Positions 16,765 to 27,332 of a stretch of DNA of 64,000 nt are shown one piece after another. The translations under genes were made by a program, and so were the position numbers. This DNA comes from SZUA-365 sp034002405 (GTDB taxonomy: Bacteria; Bacteroidota; Ignavibacteria; SZUA-365). Position 1 is the first letter of the stretch. Each line of letters opens with the position of its first letter. The stretch spans positions 73,449 to 137,448 of the forward strand of contig JAVFAS010000002.1 of the NCBI GenBank assembly GCA_034002405.1. Reading direction: 5' to 3'. Under the pieces are notes generated by a model. It saw nothing but the letters and a program-made list of their open reading frames with translations. It searched no databases and was not told the DNA's origin.

Positions 16765-19411
16765 AGCTGAAACGGCTTCCCTTCCCGTTCTCCGACACCA
16801 CCCCGACCGCCCCACCCTGCTTCTCGATAATGCGCTTGACAATCGACAGACCAAGTCCCTGTCCCTCGATCTTCGCCTGCGACAGGCGGGTGAAGGGGAT
16901 GAACAAATCTCCGAGCCGTTCGGCGGGGATTCCCTCGCCGTCGTCGGTGACGGAATATCGGATCATCCCATCCGATTCCCGTTCCGCCGTGAGCACGACA
17001 TGGCAGCCGTGCCCGGCGTGTTTGATCGCATTCCCGATATAATTTATCCAGACCTCCTCGATCCAGGGCGCATAGCCACGGGGATGGAACCACTGATCCG
17101 GAAGCGTGATGCCGATGTGATTGTCCTTGATGGATTTTTCAAGACGCCGCAGCGCTTCCGACACGATGTGTGCCATGTCGAGCGGCGCCATCTCCACGTC
17201 TTCCTTCCGCGCGCTTGCGAGCAGGAGGAGTGAATTGATGATCGAAATCATCTTCCTTCCATTGAAGATGATGCTTTCCATGTAGTCGTGGAGTTCTTCC
17301 CGTCCGAAATCCGCTCCGTCAAACTGTGCCATTTCCGCGTAGCCGAGGATCAGGCTGAGCGGATTTTTCAGATCGTGCGCGACGCTATGGGTGAAGGTGT
17401 CCAACTCTTCGTTGCGTTCGCTGAGTTCCTCGTTTTGCACGGCGAGCAGTGCGTTGTTCGCTTCGAGGGTTTTTTCGGCAAGGGCGATATCGGTGATGTC
17501 CCGGGTGATCGTCCCGATCAATGTTTCGAAGGATGAGCGCACGCGAAAGCTGACCATTTCGAGGTAGCGGCGCGAACCATCCGCATGGTGAATCCAGCGC
17601 GGAACGAGGCGGTCGAGCCACGGTGCGCTGTCGCTCGCGAGAAACTCGTCGATCATCGCCCGGTACGCCGTGACGGTCTCGGCGCTGCGTTCTTCCGCCG
17701 GAGTGATGCGCGACTGGATATCCCAGAAGCTCTGTCCAAGGGCGTCTTCGCGGCGAATGCCGGTGATGCGTTCGAGGGCGGGATTCCATTCGATGAATCG
17801 GCCGCTGCTGTCGACCAGGGAAATGCCGTCGGTGGCGTTCTCGATGGTGCCCCGGAATTTTTCCTGTTCCCGCTGGAGAAATTCCTTCATCCGCAGTTCC
17901 TCGGTCACGTCATGCCCGAAGACCGCCACGAGCACCCGTGTTCCCCGGTCGTCGAACACCGGAGTGCCGCGCACGACAACCTGCCGCGCACCGAAATCGG
18001 CCGTGTATTCGTAGACCTCGTTGGTGGTGCACAGCGCGTGCAAGCGCGCGAGTTTCTCGGGAGGATAATCCGGTGGCGTGAAATCGAAGAGCGTCCGACC
18101 CTGCACGTCCTCGGGATTGTGTCCCAGCAATGCCGAGACGGATGGCCCCGCGGCGAGAATGGTTCCATCCGGGGAGAGCAGGAATGCATAATCATGCGAA
18201 GCGGTGATCAGCGCGTCGAGCGTATGCCGGGCCAGCATTTCCGATTTCCGGGCCTCTTTCTCTTTCGTGATGTCGCTGACCGCGCCGAGCAGCATGGTGA
18301 TGCGATTGCTTCGCGGGTCGCGCAGGGGACGCAGCCGATCCCGCAGCCAGCGCACGGTGCCGTCCTTGCGGCGGATCCGATAGTCGAAATCCATCGATCC
18401 CTTCTCAAGTGCCGCGTGGAATTTCTCCGGTGCGGGAACATCGGCGGGGTCCACGATCCGCCACCAGGCATTGCTCTGCCCGAGCACTTCCTCGGCGCGA
18501 TAGCCGGTGATCCGCTCGAATGCACCTTCGACCCATTGCGTGACGATCGCGCCGTCGTCACCCACCGCCGCCGCGTACACATAATCCGTGGTCAGTTCAG
18601 CGAGCGTACGAAAGCGGCGCTCGTTCTCGGCGAGGTCACGGCTGTCGTTGTGCTGCTGCGTCACGTCGTTTCCGACGAACATGCCACCGACAACCTCACC
18701 GTCGGCACCGCGGATGAGACTGGCATTCCACGAAAGCACCCGTACATCACCCGATGCCGTGCGAATTTCGGTTTCCATGTCCCGTGCGGTGGATTCACGG
18801 TTCAACAGTTGTTCGAAGCGCCGGCGCTCGCGTTCCCGGTACTCCTGGTCGGGATAGAGGATTTCCCAGCGCTGGGGGTTCGAGAGCATCGCCTGGGCGG
18901 GATACCCCGAGATCTTCTCCGCGCCCGTGTTCCAGAGAATGGTGTTGCCGGCATGATCCATGGCCTCGACCCACACATTCGCCTCGAGCAGCAGATTCTC
19001 GTAAAACAGCTTCTGCTCCCGCAGGTCGCGTTCATGCCGTTTGCGTTCGATGGCGTGGAGCAGCGTGCGGGCCAGCATGGTGGGACTGACTTCATCCATG
19101 GCGAGATAATCTTGCGCACCCTTGTTCACCGCTTCGCGCGTGACATCGAGACCCGCGGAATCGGCGAGCAGGATCATCGGCACCGCGGGCAAGTGGCTGC
19201 GCATCGCGACGAAGGTGTCCAACCCGTTGCTGTCGGGGAGAAACAGGTTCAACAGCACCGCATCGACACGAGCACCGACCGGACACGCCAAAGCGTCCGC
19301 CAGACGCTGCACATGTGTCACACTGCAGGAGACCGGCCCCTGTCGGAGCGCCTCCTGGATCAGTTCGGCATCCGATCTGCGATGTTCGACGAGGAGGACC
19401 TGATAGGTCAT
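16733..19411 (-). CDS. PAS-rich histidine kinase with a degenerate N-terminal receiver
   Basis: A soluble sensor kinase of 892 residues. The first 125 residues have the receiver fold but have lost every key residue: H10 replaces an acidic-pocket Asp (LLVEHRRSD), N55 replaces the phosphoacceptor (LLNLFLPDSNG), A83 replaces Ser/Thr and M105 replaces the Lys (DYLAMDE). About four PAS/PAC units follow. The HisKA domain has H679 (SVAHDLKNP), and the HATPase ends with the GQGLGLSIV box. The NLFLPDSNGLDT stretch closely parallels DLNLPDSKGLDT in the intact receiver of the kinase at 185-3436, so the two look like paralogues. ATG 19411 is chosen because the receiver strand starts there; no Shine-Dalgarno is evident. 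Confidence 0.9.
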   Translation of the reverse strand: MTYQVLLVEHRRSDAELIQEALRQGPVSCSVTHVQRLADALACPVGARVDAVLLNLFLPDSNGLDTFVAMRSHLPAVPMILLADSAGLDVTREAVNKGAQDYLAMDEVSPTMLARTLLHAIERKRHERDLREQKLFYENLLLEANVWVEAMDHAGNTILWNTGAEKISGYPAQAMLSNPQRWEILYPDQEYRERERRRFEQLLNRESTARDMETEIRTASGDVRVLSWNASLIRGADGEVVGGMFVGNDVTQQHNDSRDLAENERRFRTLAELTTDYVYAAAVGDDGAIVTQWVEGAFERITGYRAEEVLGQSNAWWRIVDPADVPAPEKFHAALEKGSMDFDYRIRRKDGTVRWLRDRLRPLRDPRSNRITMLLGAVSDITKEKEARKSEMLARHTLDALITASHDYAFLLSPDGTILAAGPSVSALLGHNPEDVQGRTLFDFTPPDYPPEKLARLHALCTTNEVYEYTADFGARQVVVRGTPVFDDRGTRVLVAVFGHDVTEELRMKEFLQREQEKFRGTIENATDGISLVDSSGRFIEWNPALERITGIRREDALGQSFWDIQSRITPAEERSAETVTAYRAMIDEFLASDSAPWLDRLVPRWIHHADGSRRYLEMVSFRVRSSFETLIGTITRDITDIALAEKTLEANNALLAVQNEELSERNEELDTFTHSVAHDLKNPLSLILGYAEMAQFDGADFGREELHDYMESIIFNGRKMISIINSLLLLASARKEDVEMAPLDMAHIVSEALRRLEKSIKDNHIGITLPDQWFHPRGYAPWIEEVWINYIGNAIKHAGHGCHVVLTAERESDGMIRYSVTDDGEGIPAERLGDLFIPFTRLSQAKIEGQGLGLSIVKRIIEKQGGAVGVVSENGKGSRFSFTLHEVGDGT

Positions 19412-19552
19412 AGGATGCAGGAAAAAGGGAATACGCGGCTTGTTTCCGCCGACATAATACTGGAAAGCCCGGAATAATAAAATCGCGACGGCCATGGTGG
19501 GAGGCGGTCGCCCGCGGCACGAATCCTTTCCCGGAAAGGAAAAGATACAAGA

Positions 19553-21163
19553 TTACTGGAGCTGAAACTCGGGGGTATCGGGGCGCCGGGCGTCATGCAG
19601 CCGCAGCAGCGCACGCCAGGCGGTCGTGCTGCCACGCACCGCGGCATCCCGGTAGCGTCGCACGGCCCTCCCGACATCCACATCATGGCCGATCCCGCGT
19701 TCGATGCTCCCGGCGATGGCGACGGCCGCGAGCAGCGATCCCTGACGCGCGCCGTGGTCGAGTGTGGTAAGTGCCTCCGCGCGTGCGCCCCGGGCTTCGT
19801 CACGAAAGAGCCGGGAGGCGGCGAGGCGCAGGCGCGCCTCGAGGGACCCCAGTCGCGCGGCCTGTTCCCAGGCGGTCTCCGCCGCGTCGGTGTCGACCGC
19901 GCCCCAGCGCCCGGACGCCCATCCGATCCCGAGCTGGGTGAGCGCGCCGGCGGATTGTCGCGCGGCCGCGCGCTCGAGCAGTTCACGCGCCTGCGCGTCC
20001 GTCACGCGTGTCTCGATGTTCATGAATTTCAGGCAGGCAAGAAGGTATTGCGCGCGCGCGTCCCCGTTCCATGCGCGCGGGAACAGATCCGGGGACAATC
20101 CACCGTCGCGAAGTAGTTCGACCAGACACCCGGGGGCGCGGGCCGACTCGAGAAACACCGCGGAGGCGAGCATCTCCGCCGCCCACCAGACATCGCGTGG
20201 CACGTGGCGTCCTTCGACACGCAGTCGCGCCGCGAGCACCATCGCTTCCGGATTGGTCCATCGCGCCATCGAATCGAGCATGGCGATGGCGCCGGGATCG
20301 GGATCCGTACCGAGAAGTGTCGACAGGGTGAGCGAATCCATGGCGCTGAAATCACGGGAGGCAAGGAGTTCCTCGAGCAGCACGCCCGTTTCGACGGCCT
20401 CCGTTTTCCGCGTGCGCGTGAAGTCGAGCAGCACCGGCGCCCACGCCGCCAGCACGGGATCGCTTCCTCCGGCCGCGGGGCCCGCTCCCGCCGTCGAAGG
20501 ATCCGCGGTTGTCGCTCGCGGATCCGCGGTGTCGGTGGAAGGGAGGGAATCCTTCTCCGCGGGGATGACGCCACGCGCCACCAGTTCCCGTTTCGCCTTC
20601 ACCGCGGGCGGGTAGTCCGCCGCGGCGGCACGGGAAATCCACACAGCGGCGCTGTCCCAGTTTCGCGGCAGAACCAGATCGTCGGTAAAGAAAATTCCCG
20701 TCAGATGCTGCGCCTCGCTCATGCCGCGCTCCGCCGCGGCCCGGAAATATCGGTAGGCGATGAAGGGATTCCAGTCGACACCGTGTCCGTAGAGATACAG
20801 CAGTCCATAATTGTACATCGCGGGGGTCAGCCGTTGCACGGCGGCGCGCCCGATCCACTCGGCGGCGCGTGTGGTGTCGGGTGCGATCCCCTTCCCGGTC
20901 AGCAGACGCACGCCCAATTCATGTTGCGCGAGCGGATCGCCGGCCGCCGCGTCGCGCTCGAGCAGGAACACATTGATCTGTTCACGAAGTCCCTCGCCCG
21001 CGCGACCATCCTGGCGCGACGGCCGCTCGCGGTAGCCGCGGTACACCGGAGAATCCGGATAGACCTGCGCCGTCATCACCGCTGGAAGGATCGACAGCAG
21101 CAACAGGAGGACACAATGCCTCCGCGAGATCCGACGGAATTGGCGGGACGGAATCAGAATCAT
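19553..21163 (-). CDS. Secreted Sel1/TPR-like repeat protein
   Basis: A 536-residue protein with an N-terminal signal sequence (RRHCVLLLLLSILPAVMTAQ). The body is built of Sel1-like helical repeats, for example AQHELGVRLLTGKGIAPDTTRAA-type units and AMYNYGLLYLYGHGVDWNP, with further copies towards the C-terminus (GALTQLGIGWASGRWG, RAVRRYRDAAVRGSTTAW). Such repeats usually mediate protein-protein contacts. No enzymatic domain is visible. It is upstream of the degenerate-receiver kinase on the same strand, 141 bases away, so an envelope-sensing partnership is possible but unproven. Confidence 0.8.
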   Translation of the reverse strand: MILIPSRQFRRISRRHCVLLLLLSILPAVMTAQVYPDSPVYRGYRERPSRQDGRAGEGLREQINVFLLERDAAAGDPLAQHELGVRLLTGKGIAPDTTRAAEWIGRAAVQRLTPAMYNYGLLYLYGHGVDWNPFIAYRYFRAAAERGMSEAQHLTGIFFTDDLVLPRNWDSAAVWISRAAAADYPPAVKAKRELVARGVIPAEKDSLPSTDTADPRATTADPSTAGAGPAAGGSDPVLAAWAPVLLDFTRTRKTEAVETGVLLEELLASRDFSAMDSLTLSTLLGTDPDPGAIAMLDSMARWTNPEAMVLAARLRVEGRHVPRDVWWAAEMLASAVFLESARAPGCLVELLRDGGLSPDLFPRAWNGDARAQYLLACLKFMNIETRVTDAQARELLERAAARQSAGALTQLGIGWASGRWGAVDTDAAETAWEQAARLGSLEARLRLAASRLFRDEARGARAEALTTLDHGARQGSLLAAVAIAGSIERGIGHDVDVGRAVRRYRDAAVRGSTTAWRALLRLHDARRPDTPEFQLQ

Positions 21164-21331
21164 TGCGGTATTCTACTGGACTGCCGCATCAGAAGCAATG
21201 ACATTGCACGCCGCATTCGGGTCAGGGAGTCCCGGACCGCCGTACCTCTCGCGTCGCACTTCGCGCTCATGCCGGTAGCGGCTGCCACGCCCGGCGTCCG
21301 ACCCGCACGGCGGCTGCGTGCGCGCGAAAAG

Positions 21332-21362
21332 TTTCATCCTGTCGAAGGGTTTCTTAGATTGA
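21332..21362 (+). promoter_or_regulatory. Bacteroidota-type promoter for the UPF0182 gene
   Basis: TTTC at 21332-21335, a 19-base spacer, and TAGATTGA at 21355-21362, ending 31 bases before the ATG. This fits the -33/-7 architecture repeated across the window. Confidence 0.5.
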
Positions 21363-21393
21363 ATGCATGTCCCTCTAACTTCGGAACTCCTTC

Positions 21394-24117
21394 ATGAAAG
21401 GCAGACGCGTCATCGGGATCATCGTGTCGGTGTTCATCGGAATGCTGATCCTCCTCGGAATTCTCTCCAGTTTTGTCTCTGACATGTGGTGGTTCGACCA
21501 CCTCGGATACATTGAGGTATTCTGGAAAAGCTACAGCGCCCAGTACACCCTCTGGTTCGTGGGTTTCGTCACGTTCCTCCTCGTCATGAACCTGAATCTG
21601 AGCATCGCGCTCCGCTCGCAATCAACTCTCACGGTCGATCCGCGACTGCAGGGGTTTGTCGAGGGCTTCCGCAAGGCCATTCGCGCGCTGGCCTACGGCG
21701 CGTCACTGTTCCTCTCCTTCATCATGGCGGGGGTGCTGAGTGACAGCTGGATGGAAATGCTCGTATTCGGAAACAGCGAAGGTTTCGGACTCACCGACCC
21801 GATATTCGGCAACGAGGTCTCCTTCTACCTGTTCCAGCTGCCGTTCATCAACACGGTGAAATCATGGCTGATCGCCGCGACCGTGCTGGTACTCATCGGC
21901 ACGGTGCTGGTGTATGTCGTGCGGCAGGGGGTGAGTCTCACGGTCGGACGCGTCGCCATTTCCGCGCAGGCGCGCAAGCATCTGGCCGTGCTCGCCGGTG
22001 TGCTGCTCGTTCTCGTCGCGGTGGATTTCTGGCTCGGCCGTTATGACATCCTGTTCTCGAGCCGTTCGTCGGGCTTCTATGGCGCGGGGTACACCGACGT
22101 CAATGCCCAGTTGCCCGCATCGTGGATCATGAGCGTACTCTCACTGCTCTCCGCGGGAGCGGTGGTCTTCACGATCTTCGCGCGAAATTTCCGCCTGCTC
22201 GCCAAGGTCGCCATCGTGTACGTCGCCGCGATCATCCTCGTCGGTTCGATGTATCCGGCGCTGATGCAGAAATTCGTCGTCAACCCCAACGAGCAGAGCA
22301 AGGAGCTGCCGTTCATCAGCAACAACATTGAATTCACGCGCTACGCGTACGAACTCAACCGCATCGAGGAGAAATCCATCGATCCGGCATACACGCTGGA
22401 ATCGCAAGACATCCTCGCCGACAGCGCGACCGTGCGCAACATCATGCTGTGGGACTACCGGCCCCTCGCGAGCACGCTCGACCAGCTGCAGGTGATCCGC
22501 CTCTATTACACCTTCCCCGATGTGGACATCGATCGCTACCGACTGCCGGATGGGAGCTACCGCCAGGTCATGCTCAGCGCACGCGAGCTGGATCAGAGCA
22601 AGCTGCCGGCGAACGCGCAGACCTGGGTCAACACGAACCTGGTGTACACGCACGGATATGGACTCGGAATGAGTCCGGTCAACGTCGTCACCGACGAGGG
22701 ATTGCCGGAATTCTTCATCAAGGATATTCCACCCATCACCGAACACGGCCTGGCCGTGACACGTCCGGAAATCTATTACGGCGAGAAAACCGACAATCCG
22801 GTGTTCATCCTCGGCGATATCGAGGAATTCGATTATCCCCTGGGCGACTCGAACCAGATGACCAAGTACCAGGAGGACGGAGGCGTACCGGTCAATTCGT
22901 TCTTCCGGCGCCTGGTCCTGGCGATGCATTTCAGCGATCTCAACACCCTGATCTCCGGATACATTGGTCCGAATAGCCGGGTGCTCTACCATCGCAACAT
23001 CCACGAGCGCGTGCGCCGGCTCGCACCGTTCCTCACCTACGACAACGATCCGTACCTCGTCGTGGCGGGCGGACGACTGCATTGGATCTACGACGCCTAT
23101 ACCACCAGCAAGGAATTTCCCTACTCCCGTCCGATGGGCGATTTCAATTACATCCGGAACTCGGTGAAAATCGTCATCGATGCCTACACGGGCGAGACCA
23201 CGTTTTACAAATTCAACGCCGACCGCGACCCGCTCATCCGGATTTACGAAAACATCTTTCCCGACCTGTTCAAGGACCAATCCGAACTGCCCGAGAACCT
23301 CCGGGCGCACATCCGGTATCCGCAGGATCAATTCGACATTCAGTCCGAAATCTACTCGACCTACCACATGGAGGACCCACAGGTCTTTTATAACAAGGAA
23401 GATCTGTGGAACATCGCCAACGAGAAGCTCGAGGAACAGGTCGTGAAAATGGAGAGCTATTACGCGATCATGCGCCTGCCCGGTGAGGAACGGGAGGAAT
23501 TCATCCAGATGGTTCCGTACACGCCCAACCGACGCGACAACATGATCGCCTGGCTGTGCGCGCGAAGCGACGGCGAAAATTACGGCCGCATGCTCGTCTA
23601 CAAGTTCCCGAAGAAGGAGCAGGTGTTCGGTCCCATGCAGGTCGCGGCGCGCATCGATCAGGATCCGGTAATCTCACAGAATCTCGCGCTGTGGAATCAG
23701 CAAGGGTCCCGCGTCTACCGCGGAAATCTGCTGGTCATCCCGATCAAGGAGGAAGTGATCTATGTGCAACCCGTGTATCTGCAGGCCACGTCCGGCAAGC
23801 TCCCCGAACTCAAACGCGTGATCGTCGCCTTCCACAACCGCCTCGCGATGGAGCCCACCTTGGAGGAAAGCCTGCGCCGCGTGTTCCGAATCAACACACC
23901 GACGGCGGATGAACCCGGCACACCCACCACCTCCACGGTCACGTCGAAAATGGCATCACGCAACGATCGCAGTGTTCGTGAACTCTCCCGCGCGGCGATG
24001 TCGGTATACGAAAATGCCATGCGTGCACAGCGCGAAGGCGATTGGGCCCGTTATGGCGAGGAAATCGAAACATTGAAAAAGGAACTCGAGGAACTCGTCA
24101 AGATTTCCGAAAAATAG
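21394..24117 (+). CDS. UPF0182 family membrane protein
   Basis: A 907-residue membrane protein of the UPF0182 (COG1615) family. About seven hydrophobic segments occupy the first 290 residues, starting with IIVSVFIGMLILLGIL. A large soluble domain of some 550 residues follows, which carries the family's conserved WDYRPL, VNTNLVYTHGYG and FNYIRNSVKIVIDAYTG elements. A charged C-terminal helix ends the protein. The function is unknown. Length and layout are normal for the family. It is a single-gene unit, with its own promoter-like element and a rho-independent terminator 29 bases after the stop. Confidence 0.93.
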   Translation: MKGRRVIGIIVSVFIGMLILLGILSSFVSDMWWFDHLGYIEVFWKSYSAQYTLWFVGFVTFLLVMNLNLSIALRSQSTLTVDPRLQGFVEGFRKAIRALAYGASLFLSFIMAGVLSDSWMEMLVFGNSEGFGLTDPIFGNEVSFYLFQLPFINTVKSWLIAATVLVLIGTVLVYVVRQGVSLTVGRVAISAQARKHLAVLAGVLLVLVAVDFWLGRYDILFSSRSSGFYGAGYTDVNAQLPASWIMSVLSLLSAGAVVFTIFARNFRLLAKVAIVYVAAIILVGSMYPALMQKFVVNPNEQSKELPFISNNIEFTRYAYELNRIEEKSIDPAYTLESQDILADSATVRNIMLWDYRPLASTLDQLQVIRLYYTFPDVDIDRYRLPDGSYRQVMLSARELDQSKLPANAQTWVNTNLVYTHGYGLGMSPVNVVTDEGLPEFFIKDIPPITEHGLAVTRPEIYYGEKTDNPVFILGDIEEFDYPLGDSNQMTKYQEDGGVPVNSFFRRLVLAMHFSDLNTLISGYIGPNSRVLYHRNIHERVRRLAPFLTYDNDPYLVVAGGRLHWIYDAYTTSKEFPYSRPMGDFNYIRNSVKIVIDAYTGETTFYKFNADRDPLIRIYENIFPDLFKDQSELPENLRAHIRYPQDQFDIQSEIYSTYHMEDPQVFYNKEDLWNIANEKLEEQVVKMESYYAIMRLPGEEREEFIQMVPYTPNRRDNMIAWLCARSDGENYGRMLVYKFPKKEQVFGPMQVAARIDQDPVISQNLALWNQQGSRVYRGNLLVIPIKEEVIYVQPVYLQATSGKLPELKRVIVAFHNRLAMEPTLEESLRRVFRINTPTADEPGTPTTSTVTSKMASRNDRSVRELSRAAMSVYENAMRAQREGDWARYGEEIETLKKELEELVKISEK

Positions 24118-24145
24118 GTCCTCCCCGCACGTTTCACATCTTCAA

Positions 24146-24170
24146 CCCCGTCCTTCCCGGACGGGGTTTT
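24146..24170 (+). terminator. Rho-independent terminator of the UPF0182 gene
   Basis: CCCCGTCC and GGACGGGG form an 8-bp stem around a 5-base loop, followed by TTTTCTT, 29 bases after the stop codon. Confidence 0.9.
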
Positions 24171-24217
24171 CTTCATGCATGCATCAATATTTGACCTGCA
24201 TTTCCCCCTCCGATCTG

Positions 24218-24414
24218 TTAACATTCGAGTGAGCTAAGATGTTAAGAAACTAGGAAGTGGAGACGAGCGGACCCCTTCTTCACAATGATGGATAGACTCA
24301 ATACCCTTCCTGAGAAAAAGGCTCAAGTAACGGCACCTCTCGAAACGTCCCTCGTCTCGCTTCCTTTTGAGAAAGATCCCGGTTCCCCTCCTCTGACCGG
24401 GATCTTTCGTTTTC
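24218..24414 (+). ncRNA. Candidate structured non-coding RNA ending in a terminator hairpin
   Basis: There is a 7-bp inverted repeat TTAACAT/ATGTTAA (24218-24224 with 24239-24245). A long-range helix pairs 24253-24267 with 24351-24364 (GGAAG/CTTCC, a T-G pair, then GAGACGAG/CTCGTCTC, one bulge). It extends inward as GGAC/GTCC (24269-24272 with 24347-24350). Inside are CTCA (24297), TGAG (24311) and CTCA (24322), which can form two mutually exclusive hairpins. A 13-bp terminator hairpin follows at 24371. The rod-like shape recalls regulatory RNAs such as 6S RNA, but I recognise no family consensus. Strand is inferred from the T-run after the terminator. Confidence 0.4.
24371..24414 (+). terminator. 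Strong hairpin terminator in the 24.2-24.4 kb intergenic region
   Basis: GAAAGATCCCGGT (24371-24383) pairs perfectly with ACCGGGATCTTTC (24396-24408) around a 12-base loop, followed by GTTTTCC. No coding gene precedes it closely on the plus strand, because the UPF0182 gene already has its own terminator. Confidence 0.75.
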
Positions 24415-24452
24415 CTGTGGCGCCTCAAGATGCGGGGAAACGCCCGGACCGA

Positions 24453-25220
24453 TCACGGCTTCCAGAAGAACCCGCGTTCCCGGCGGTCATGGCGGAAGCG
24501 TTCGAGCGCATCGAAATCAGGGTCGATGATGTGCACGGACGCGTCACCCGTGGGACGGTAAAACGCCGTCGGGTCGGTGCCCGTGGTGTCGGCGAACCCC
24601 CCGACGCCGCTGGTGATGTGTCTTGGAAGGATGGATGGATGTCCCCAATCACTGATGCCGACGAACACACCGAACTCGAAGGCCCGGCCGATCGCGAGAT
24701 GCCGCCACAGCGCGCGGGAATAATCGGGCGTGGCCTTTCGTGTCACCGACAGCGCCGGTACGAGCACCAGATCCGGCAGTGCGCGCGTCTGGAAGAACAG
24801 ATCCCCGAACCAGAAATCCGCGCAGATCAATATCAGGACATTCAGATCTCCAATACGGATTTCTCCCAGCCGCCCGCCCGCCTCGACGCGTGACCGCTCG
24901 TCGGAATACGGGCGGAGCTTGTCGAACCATCCCAGCACCGCGCCCTCGGGAGAAAGCACCGCGCCGGTATTGCGCCGGACGTCGGGCGTGATTTCGTGAA
25001 ACGATCCCGCGACGAGGTGGCAGCCATACTCCCGCGCCAGCGGTTGCACCACGGCGAAGTATTCCTCGCGTGATTCGACAAAGAACGCATGCTCCGGCAG
25101 CAGCACAATATCATCGCGCGTGAAGCCGCCATCGACCCCGTCGAGAATACGGCGGACGCTCTCGAGCGAATGCGGATTGTTGAAGGCCGTGAGTTGGGGT
25201 TGGGTGAGAATCAGTCGCAT
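24453..25220 (-). CDS. Carbon-nitrogen hydrolase (nitrilase superfamily)
   Basis: A 255-residue amidohydrolase. The Glu-Lys-Cys catalytic triad is visible: E43 in LLPEHAFF, K101 in GWFDKLRPY and C133 in LILICADFWF. The family includes omega-amidases, nitrilases and N-carbamoyl hydrolases; the substrate cannot be assigned. The start at ATG 25220 is chosen because upstream codons merely translate a heptamer repeat. A -7-like TATCTTTC lies 48 bases upstream, which would place the heptamer repeat in the 5' leader. Confidence 0.88.
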   Translation of the reverse strand: MRLILTQPQLTAFNNPHSLESVRRILDGVDGGFTRDDIVLLPEHAFFVESREEYFAVVQPLAREYGCHLVAGSFHEITPDVRRNTGAVLSPEGAVLGWFDKLRPYSDERSRVEAGGRLGEIRIGDLNVLILICADFWFGDLFFQTRALPDLVLVPALSVTRKATPDYSRALWRHLAIGRAFEFGVFVGISDWGHPSILPRHITSGVGGFADTTGTDPTAFYRPTGDASVHIIDPDFDALERFRHDRRERGFFWKP

Positions 25221-25230
25221 GGATGAACGG

Positions 25231-25268
25231 ATGGCTGATGGCTGATGACTGATGGCTGATGGCTGATG
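25231..25268. repeat. Heptanucleotide tandem repeat, 5 copies
   Basis: ATGGCTG repeated at 25231, 25238, 25245 (as ATGACTG), 25252 and 25259, then a partial unit. It lies in the presumed leader of the amidohydrolase gene and belongs to the same heptamer family as 27265-27285 and 63880-64000. Confidence 0.9.
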
Positions 25269-25276
25269 GAAAGATA
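25269..25276 (-). promoter_or_regulatory. -7-like element for the amidohydrolase gene
   Basis: TATCTTTC on the minus strand, 48 bases before the ATG. It matches the window-wide motif; no -33 element is evident. Confidence 0.4.
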
Positions 25277-25466
25277 ACGAGATTGGCACACGCTTTCATC
25301 GTGCCTCAGCCATCTGTTATCGGCCGGTATTTTTAACTGACCCGCGGGATTGGTAATTTTGGAGTTGGCGGTGCGGTGTTCGTGCCGCCAAGGGAAGCGA
25401 CATATCCTTGGGCCCCGATGTGGTGAATCCCGTCCGGTCCGCTACACGAATCGCAGGAGTAGTTCC

Positions 25467-27098
<1,632 letters not shown>

Positions 27099-27159
27099 TC
27101 CGTCCGCGGAACGGAAGAGGAAACGCGGATTCGCGGATAACGCGGATTGATATTTTTTC

Positions 27160-27192
27160 ACGGGCTTCGTAATGAAGCCCGTCTTTTTTTTC
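27160..27192 (+). terminator. Rho-independent terminator of pruA
   Basis: ACGGGCTTC and GAAGCCCGT form a 9-bp stem with a GTAAT loop, followed by CTTTTTTTT, 61 bases after the pruA stop. Confidence 0.92.
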
Positions 27193-27255
27193 TCGGGAAT
27201 GAATCCGCCTCCGACGTGTCACCATCACGGTGTAACATCCACCCTTCTCATCTGT

Positions 27256-27263
27256 TATATTCA
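27256..27263 (+). promoter_or_regulatory. -7-like element for the Asp-box/T9SS gene
   Basis: TATATTCA, 69 bases before the ATG at 27333. It is immediately followed by three copies of the heptamer repeat. Confidence 0.35.
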
Positions 27264-27264
27264 A

Positions 27265-27285
27265 ATCAGCCATCAGCGATCAGCT
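27265..27285. repeat. Heptanucleotide tandem repeat, 3 copies
   Basis: ATCAGCC, ATCAGCG and ATCAGCT. On the opposite strand these read as variants of GGCTGAT, the heptamer found at 25231-25268. Confidence 0.75.
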
Positions 27286-27332
27286 ATTTCTCATTTTTCC
27301 ATTTTGTCATCTTGTCATTCTCCGGAGGAAGC

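Larger units (their letters stand above)
24118..24452. other. 335-bp intergenic region with two terminators and a candidate structured RNA
   Basis: The region lies between the UPF0182 gene and the convergent amidohydrolase gene. It contains the UPF0182 terminator (24146-24170), then about 150 bases with strong long-range pairing potential, then a second strong hairpin (24371-24408). A small open frame from 24285 is not convincing as a gene. Confidence 0.7.

Noticed and set aside
24285..24420. Small protein or leader peptide starting at the ATG at 24285
   Set aside because: There is no Shine-Dalgarno, the frame runs through a terminator hairpin and then antisense into the amidohydrolase gene, and the base pairing argues for RNA structure instead.
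25284..25298. Sigma-54-like promoter upstream of pruA (TGGCAC-N5-TTCA)
   Set aside because: The essential GC of the -12 element is replaced by TC, and it lies about 170 bases from the gene. A chance match is more likely.
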